Shown here piece by piece: positions 26,101 through 35,100 of a stretch of 64,000 bases of DNA. Made by a program: the position numbers and the translations under genes. Numbering within the stretch: position 1 is the stretch's first letter; the number at the start of each line of letters is the position of its first letter. The notes under the pieces were generated by a model. It was not told where the DNA came from. It searched no databases and worked only from the letters and a program-made list of their open reading frames with translations. This stretch comes from Balanoglossus misakiensis (Eukaryota; Hemichordata), in assembly GCA_040954595.2 (NCBI GenBank), contig CM082598.2, positions 9,362,001 through 9,426,000 of the forward strand, written 5' to 3'.

Positions 26101-29100
26101 GTGCAATTTGTAGATTGTGCCATCACTTCCGCGTTCCGCGGCGCTAGTGTGTTCGCTCGCATATTTTGCTAGTCCAGCTGTAGCTAGGCCGTTCATGAGT
26201 GTAGTTCTCGTTCACACCAAAAAAAACCCACGAAATAATTTATTGTGTGTTCGTTTAGGCCTATGCTAAATTATCCATACACTTTATTGTTCCATGACGC
26301 CCGTGGTCTGTATAAATGAAAGTGTGTAAAATGAAAATAAACTCGCCAGCTGAAATACTGGATTGCGACATCAATTAAAGCTCTGATAGCTGTAACTTTG
26401 TATTTATGTTTTTATTATTTTTGTTCTAGGTATCAACTGCGATTTCTTGTTCTACTCCATACGTACAGCATGCTAATATACCCTGTTCTCCCCTTGTCAA
26501 CATAGTCTGTATGCGTTTAATGGCTATCATTATTGGTGACAAATGAATTCTAGTCCGTACTTGAATTCAAATTTTGCACAATAACAATGCTGTTTATAGA
26601 CATACATGTTAAGGTGATAAGCTAAATGCTGGGCATTTAATCATGTTTCAGGAATTTGAACAAGAAACTGCAGCAGTAGACAGAGAAAACAAAATACTGA
26701 AAACATGGGGTAAAGTTACAGCTGATGGAGCATGAGACATAAGCAAATTGATGTGAATATTTTACGGCACATTGAGTAATTTGCATACTGGTACTGAATA
26801 ACACAAATAATTGTGGGTTTGGAACATTATATCAAGAAAATGGCATGACAAATTAGAGAATTGTGAATACCCCATCAGATCAGATTATAGAAACCAATTT
26901 GGCCATCAAGGACTGCTACGCATGTTTAATGAGGGTGTAAAAAGTAAGGATATACCGTAGTTGCCCGGGTAAGAGCCCCGGGTGCTGGGCCAACAGATTA
27001 GCGAAAAAACAGGGGGGGGGCTTTAGCCCGGATATGGCCTCGAGATTTATGCAAATGAGGGATGGCCACCTCGACTTTTATGCAAATTTTTGAGTGGTTC
27101 ATTCTCCGAGTCCAAGTTGGGATCTTCCAATGTTGGGTGTTTCGCATCGAGGACGGATTGAAGCAGCTCCACGCGGTCGCTTTGGAAAGCTCCCCGGTGA
27201 CCTCACACGCGGCATCGCGTCCATCTACGTGATCGTTGAATTCGAGGCACGGTCCCGAGGGACCTGTCTGAGGTCATGTTTTCTAGAGCGGCTATATATA
27301 ACTCAGCGTGGCCAGTCGGCCGCGGTGGGTACGATAATCAGCGCGAAAGTAAATCATCATACATTTTTTTTTTCACTTTTAGTGACTTTGGGGATGAAAA
27401 TCCGCCTTTTTTGCATTGCACTTTATTAAATTTCCAAGAATTTAATGGATATTCGGCCGGGGGGGGGGGCTTTAGACCGGATATGGCCTCGATCTACAAA
27501 TGGGCCCTAAAACCAGGGGGGGCGTTTGTCCGAGCAGGGGTTCTTACCCGGGCAACTACGGTATAAGTAACAGTAATATCAGAGAATTAGGCAAAGTCTG
27601 TGTGTGCGAAGCTATCATGAAGAAATCCAACAGATCTCATCAGTGGTCGTATTAATGCCAAAATATTTGACAAAAAATTATCTACAATGGAAAATTAGGG
27701 TAGGCCCTACACTGATGTAGAGCTTAGGCTGAGCCAAAACAACCAATGTGGACACACTAGGCCAGCCTAGTTTGGCATTGGTGGAAAGGGGCTAACGGTC
27801 AGCCTAAGATTTTATACAGTCCATTGTCTCATGTACCACACAGACCTGACTTTCTTACATTTTACCTTTTGATAAACACCAGCAAAGACTAGAAAATTAC
27901 GGCAACATTGAACTACTGCCACAAACTGAAATGCCAGCTCGAAACTATGTGAAATGGGTTAGTTATCTTACCAAAGTTGGTTTTGTAACACTCTAATAAT
28001 ATTTACGGTAAGTTGGTTACATTGTCTCTAATGACCTGTTCAGTGAATGAACGTTCAACCACACACAACTTCCATCTCTCTTATAGACAGGAGAGTGAAA
28101 AAACTCGCCAAAATGAATAATCGTTCTTTACCATTTATTCATTTTGGGCGAGTTTTTACTCTCATATCCTACAAACGAAATGGAAGTTGTGTGTGGTCGA
28201 ATGTTGATTCACCATATATCCACATGTAGAATCACATAAACGGCGTCTTGTATCAAACATAATTAATGGAAAAAGGCCAGCGAGAGAGAGACTTTGTCCC
28301 TTTAAACCGCATGCCAGATTCCTTTACAATACAATTTGGTAGGCATGTTCCTAGGGATAACCCAAGTAAGATGTTGCTAAAAAAATTCTGATATTTGCAT
28401 AAATGTGTTATTGGGGAAATTTTTTCCAATTTTTGTCAAAAATTGTTTTCTCTGAAACCGCGTGTCACATTGCATTGAACTTTGGCAGGCGTGTTCCTTA
28501 TAGTGATTGAAGTAAGATATTGTACAATTTTGGTGATATTTGCATATTTGTATTTTTGCCACTGTTGAACAAATATTTTCTTGAAAACTGCTTTGAAATT
28601 GGTTTTTTCTCTGATTGCTTTGAAATTTAGGATACAATTTCATAACACATACATGTGCAACTTTTATTCAATTCTGATATTAGAAATATTCAATATTTAG
28701 CCAGTTTTTTTGTAAGTTTCTTTGTTTTTGGTTAGCAAATCTTCTCCTAAACCAATTGTCCAGTTGTTTTGAAAGTTACTGTTTACAAGGAGTTGTTACC
28801 CCCAACTTGGACATGTTTACATAACTTTAATAGGCTAGCTGTTATACCATTCAGCTATTAAATTTTGAATTACCAGTGGCAGGTCAGTGAGCGTCTTTGT
28901 CTGTCTGTGTGTGTCTGTCTGTCTGTTCCAGGGCTGATTGAAAGAAGTTGCTTGTCATATGTGTTTGTACAGACAATTTTTGGTCAAAAATAAATTTTTC
29001 TCGCACCTGTAAGACTGCCATGACACATGGCAGTTTATTGGGCATGTTACTTGTTAATTTTTTAAATTCGATATTTCTATATGGTTAAATCATATCTGCT

Positions 29101-32100
29101 TGGAATGTCACCTGTAATTTTTATTCTGGTGTGTCACTGTTTCCGCATAATCCTCAAATGGGACCACAGTGTCCTTGACGCTATTTTTTACATTGCGTGA
29201 ACAGTTTCTATCATAAATTGATACTTTTGTAAACTTTATGTGCAAACTAATTATTTTCGCAATGATTTGTGAATGCTGACAACCTCTGTACGCATATCAA
29301 CCCATGCGCTTAATTTTGCCTACCCTACACACAAACGGTTTACACTTTCGCCAAATTCATGTCAACACGAAGTATGCGACACAAAGTGTGACAATTTCAA
29401 GGACTGTTGTCCTCGCACTGACCCACTTTCTGTTATACTTGGAACATCTGAAACTCTTTCTGATTTTTTGTTTTTCTATTTGGCGTGGTCTTGCCATGAA
29501 ATGAAAGAAATGACTGTGAACCAGATTTGAATAGGTTCCTCAAATAACCACTCCTTGCATACATATACTAAATGTAATTTTTATCCTAAATGGTTTACAT
29601 GGAACACCATAGATATGACATCAAGAGCATTATCTATCGAAACTAATTAACTCTCCAATGAAGAAAAACAAATGGAGAGAAAAAAACGCTGAGTAGGATC
29701 TAGCCTAGACAAAAATGCCTACTTTGTAACCGCGCGCACATGTCAATCGATCGTATACAACAGCGGCTGTGGACCCTGTTGTGACTGGTTCTGGAGGCTC
29801 AGTTAAAAAACACGGCCCAAACACGCAGAGTTACGACTGATCTGTGATTAAAAACATGCATTGCCATACGTTCACCTCTAAATTCAACCCGAACTAAAGT
29901 ACAATTAGCTAAGAACACCGAGGAGATACTTCCGTATTAGTCTGCCTCACATGAATGAGCAAATGATCTACCGTACACAGACGCTCATTATACATGACCT
30001 GCCACTTTTAACCAATAGACGCAGCTCTGTGGTATCACATGACATTATTATTGAGTTGATCTTCACACGTGAGAATTTCCCGCCATGTCACCAGACTTGA
30101 CATTTACGCCCATTTTTTACCATATTGGGGCATATCTGCCAACACAAAACTTTAAGGGGAGTGACAAATGACATGTTGCATTCAATAAAATAAAACTGGA
30201 TTGGACAATGCGGCGCTAAATGCTCACATGACCGAAATCCGGTGTGTGTCAATCAATGGTTTTCTATGCATGTCTTCAAACTCACGCGTTTCAAAACAAA
30301 ATCTGGGTAGGCAGCAAACGGAGAGTTGCATTTTGAAGCTGAAAGTTCCCTGGAGTAAACCATGTCTGGTTGTAGGGGTTTGCACTCTCCTAATGGCTCA
30401 AACATTCGAATAAAATGGACTCAAAAATAATAGCATTTTCTATATTTTTCCTCATATTTATATTATCCTACGGGCACATCTTACCATTTGACTGCACAAT
30501 TGACTATTAAGTATTATGGAATGAAAGGTAATATCAGAAGGGCGTATTTTTCATACAAGATTGCCGATATGATTTTTAGACCAAAAAGCACAACATATCG
30601 AAGAGAGGCCTGTCAATCCCGCGGAAAATGCACTCTCTATTTGGTCATGCGGTGAGGACTCATACGGAACGTGCAGCATCATAGGACCCGCTTACCAGGA
30701 CAGTCCATGACTTCCCAAACATGATAGTTGCAGCTTTTTTTGCACAGAGTTGACGCCAAGACCAAGATTTTGCCCTAAAATTGACAAAATATTCGGATTT
30801 TGCCCAATATCGACTATTATATTATACCAGTATATTGATGGTGTAAATCACGCTATTTGATTGGTCGAGACACGACACGTGACCGTGATATATTAGCCAT
30901 ATACCACAGTCATATATCATAGTCAAAGAAAATGCCTTTTTAAAATGTTTTATGCAAAGTTTCAATATACTGGCATAATATAATAGCAATAAAACACCCC
31001 CAGCCATGGTATACCACGAGATTTTGACCAGTTCAACTCCATATACGCACTCGCTATCGCTCGTGCGTATATGTCGTGAACTGGTCAAAATCTCGTGGTA
31101 TACCATGGCTGGGGGTGTTTTATTGCTTAAACGTAAATTGGCTACATTTCTGTCGACAGCAAGTGCGCTCAATGAGCCCAGTTGACCTTATTTTCGTTTA
31201 TTTACATACTGAGGTACGTTTAATCCACATAAATCGGCAATCCTGTCTTTAGACCAAAAAGCACAAATGTTGAAAGTCAAGTATGCTTTAAATTAAGGAA
31301 TTTTAGCAACCTTAATAGAGAGTGAAAAAAATATGTTTTGAAAAATGTATTTTTAGCAACAAATTACTGTACAACGTTCGTCAGACATGCAGTCGACACC
31401 TCCAATCCTCATAATAGTTAATTCATTTCTAGTTTACGACAAAAAACGTAACTTAAAATCGCCAATATCGCTACCGGAAGTTGGGGCTATCGTGCAGACT
31501 GTACCCAAAAATGTACTCAACAGAGTAACTTACCTTGGCTATACACAGGATAGCTGTAACTGTCACAAACAGTGAAAGCAGGCCATTTCTGTCAATGAAA
31601 GAGAAGAGAAAATCAATGGGTGCTCCTCTAAAACCTTTTCCGATTTCCAATATATAACACTCGGTTTTATTGTAATTAAAATAGGCTGAATTTTCATGAA
31701 TGTCGATCGCCCACAATTATGAGGAACAATGACTTCCGGGTTTGTCTTGTAAAATCAAACTCAGTTTTCTCCAAATTTAAAACGGTTTAGTTTTCAAAAT
31801 TGTGATTATAATGCATTGAGGTTCGATTTAACTAATTTATAAACTAAAGCAACTGAACCAACGCAATTTTTTGCGTAATAGAGCTATTTGTAAACCATGT
31901 GCATTGACGGCAAATCTAAGATGGCGTCGTCCTTACAGCCATAGGAATACGTGTGAACCTGAAATGTGTACAAACGCTTTTTGGCAATTGTTCCATTATA
32001 TTCGGTGATTCGTATCAGGAAATTTTGTTTTCAAATTCTGCAACATTCTAATTGTCCGCGGTAAGTTTGGGATACAGAAATGAATGGGAATATCATCTGG

Positions 32101-35100
32101 AAATAACACATACACGTATGCATGTACCTCACAGTTCATGTATTAACATAACATGGCACATATTTTTTCAAATGTCATCAATTTAGTAGTCATAATGTTT
32201 TGTCACAGACCATTGTTCAGTTCTAATAGTAACTCATCTTTTCAACAGAAAGCCTAAAATGTCAGTAAGATTGCATAGTCTTGCAACAAGTACTCCAACT
32301 CCAAGAAAACTAAAGAAACTGATATGTGAAGAGGAGACCAATAGTACAACAGCAAATAGACTAACAGAAGATGATCTCTGTGAACAAATTTTGCAAATGG
32401 ACAAGACTAGTCTGTGACAATCTTCACAGCATGTAAACTGAGTGTAATAACAAGACAACATGGTAATGTCCAATCCATAGTGTCTTCCAGTCCAGTTACT
32501 TTGATTTAAAGATTCACAGACTGAGTAATTTTTGCAACTGTGAATATCATTTGTGAGCCATATGTGCAATTTATAACACTTCAGTGAGTGATAACCAAGA
32601 AAACTTGTCTATACACCATTGCATGAGTTAAATAACATAATGCAAGACGAAGGGACCTATACATGTATACATCAAAGTGTGTATATAATTATAGTGACTC
32701 ATTTTGAGTGAATAAATAATTATTTGTCAAATTATCGGACCGTTTGTCTTACCTGTGTAAATATGAATGAAGGGCTGTACTAGTTATTAAAGACTGACGA
32801 CAACCCCACCCCCCCTAGTAACTGAATTATTCTCCACAGCAAGGCCAAGATTAGTTTTATACACAAGCCTTGAGGCATTTTTCACAAATTCACTTGGCAT
32901 AGGGCAAGTAACTTTACTTGTAAGAACACTGCACTTGTCCAGTTGATTAAAAAATTGACATTCTTTCATATCCATGTGTGTGCGGGCGCGCATTTGCAAT
33001 CACTGGGGGAAGCACTGTATGTTCATAGCATTGTGTAGTCAATGACTTCTATACCAGCAAAGTACTTTAATTTAAACAGGAACATTGCATAGCAATACCG
33101 GTTGGCCTTTGAAAAATTCCTGGGGAATTTCCAAGCTAAAAAGTTGCAACATTTCGAAAAATTCCATTTACAAGAATTTACTGATAAATATTTGAATTGA
33201 AAAATAAAATGCCACGCCTTGAACAGTGGATAACCGATTGTACTTGGCAGACAGCACAAGTAGATCAGTACTGGTGTAAACCACGAACTCACACGTTTAG
33301 CGCAGGTCAAAGGTCGCTTGCCCGTCGGTCAAAAGACTTCATTTTTCACTTACCCGGGCGTAAATTACACATTCTGATTTAACGTTTTTTAGCCACTTTT
33401 CAATAATAAAAAACTAACAAAGCCTTGTTAAAAATGGTTTGGATACACGACGAGCTCACACCGGAAGTGAACGGTGTCTCGCAAGAGAATGAAAGCCTGA
33501 GGCTGATATGGTTACGATTCGTCACTAGAGGGCGTTTACGTTGCAGACACCGCCTGAGCTATACATTTAAAGGAATGTTCTCTTTCAAACCTATTTGTTC
33601 AAACAACATCCATACTTGAGAAAAACAGGATAGAATACTGTGGCCCTTTCTCTGTATGATTTCCCAAGAAATAAATTACATGTTCTTGTTAGGTCCCATT
33701 GGTATAGGCATATATACCATGGGACCTTATGGGATCGGTTGCGTCTGTATGTATGTATGTATGTATGTATGTATGGATGTATGTATGGATGGATGGATGG
33801 ATGGATGGATGGATGGATGTCTGTATGTCCGTCCAAATCTTGACAGCCGGAACGCAGGTTGCTCTCATAGAGGGCGCGCATTAAGCAGAGGTCACGTGAT
33901 AAATTTCAAAATGTCAGCCTCCAATCATGAAAACAACACCATCAGAAATCAGGCCGTGTATCTTCGGATATCCTCGTGTTTTTTTTTAAACGACGATTTG
34001 ATTGAGGAAAGTGGTCCTCCAACTGTATCGTGTTCAATTTTTGTGTCTTCATAAGGTCAGATAATTACGCTAGTAGTTTTTTACGAGATCGTAGTGTTGT
34101 TTGTTTCGTCGTAAAAATTGCCATTTTCAATGTTTCGAGGCGAATATTTCGAAAACTGCAAGTGGTCCCCAAAAAACAATGTGTTCGAACCCTAGATTGT
34201 TTACTTAAAGCTGTAATACTGGAAAATGTTACCTTCCTTGGAGCTTTTATAAAAATTTGCTGCACATCTTAGTGAACCAAATACAAGTGGGATCTGGTGT
34301 ATCGTACGTACAAGTATACGGCGCTAACTTTACCCCGTGTGATACCATTACTTCGTGGGGGAGGCCGAGGGGGGTTGTGAGGGTGAATGTTTGGGTTGTA
34401 ATTGAAGTAGTCATTGCCAAAAATATGCAAATTAGCTGGAAAAATGTGAATTTGGTCAGAACTTGAAGTTACTCAAGAATTACTGGTCAGATTGCTTTGC
34501 AAAGTGGTGTGTATTTACTTTATTGAGTTATTTTAATTAGGCAAGAACCCCCTCCTGTGATTTATATACACAAATTCCTGCATGATTACATAACTGGCTA
34601 AGTTTTAAAGAGGCCAGCTGTTCCATTTAGTGTATGTACAGTACATATGCCATTGGCAGCTTATGGGTCAGTCAGTGTTTGCCCATTGATCTCTTGCTAT
34701 GTGTGTGTGTGTGTGTGTGTGTCTGTACATGGCCATGTACTCCGGTGTAGACTTTTTCTTGTGTAAACCCTCAATGGGACCACCGTGTCCTTGATGCGAT
34801 TTTGTTTGTTTAGCAATCAACACCTGCTCAAATTCTGTACTTGTACTCAAATTAACTTTATGATCATACCAAGAAAAATCTTACATACATCATTTGAACA
34901 AGAAACTGCAGTAGATATATGAAGCAAAAAATACTGAAAACATAACGAATTGTAGGGGGGTCACCCTGTTTTGGAATTGGGTGATGGGGGGGGGGTCACC
35001 TTGTTTTGGAAATGCTGAATGGGGGACAAAAAATTGCTTTTGAGTCCACCAAAAATACAGTTTCGAGCACTTTATATTACAAAATCTTCTAATGTGGGGG

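Noticed and set aside
27094-27429. GC-rich 111-codon frame as a gene
   Set aside because: Inside a TIR element, no motif, other frames also open; kept only as a note on base composition.
30822-31172. 116-codon minus-strand frame, identical in 48232-48516
   Set aside because: Crosses the 317-bp TIR/hairpin repeat; openness follows from repeat sequence.
31471-31716. Reading the whole 81-codon minus frame as the first exon of the membrane-protein gene
   Set aside because: No ATG in frame; a strong pyrimidine tract and AG at 31589 mark an intron, and only the part after it fits the phase of exons 1 and 3.
34180-34200. GTTCGAACCC resembling a tRNA T-arm
   Set aside because: No acceptor stem, D-arm or anticodon arm at the proper distances.
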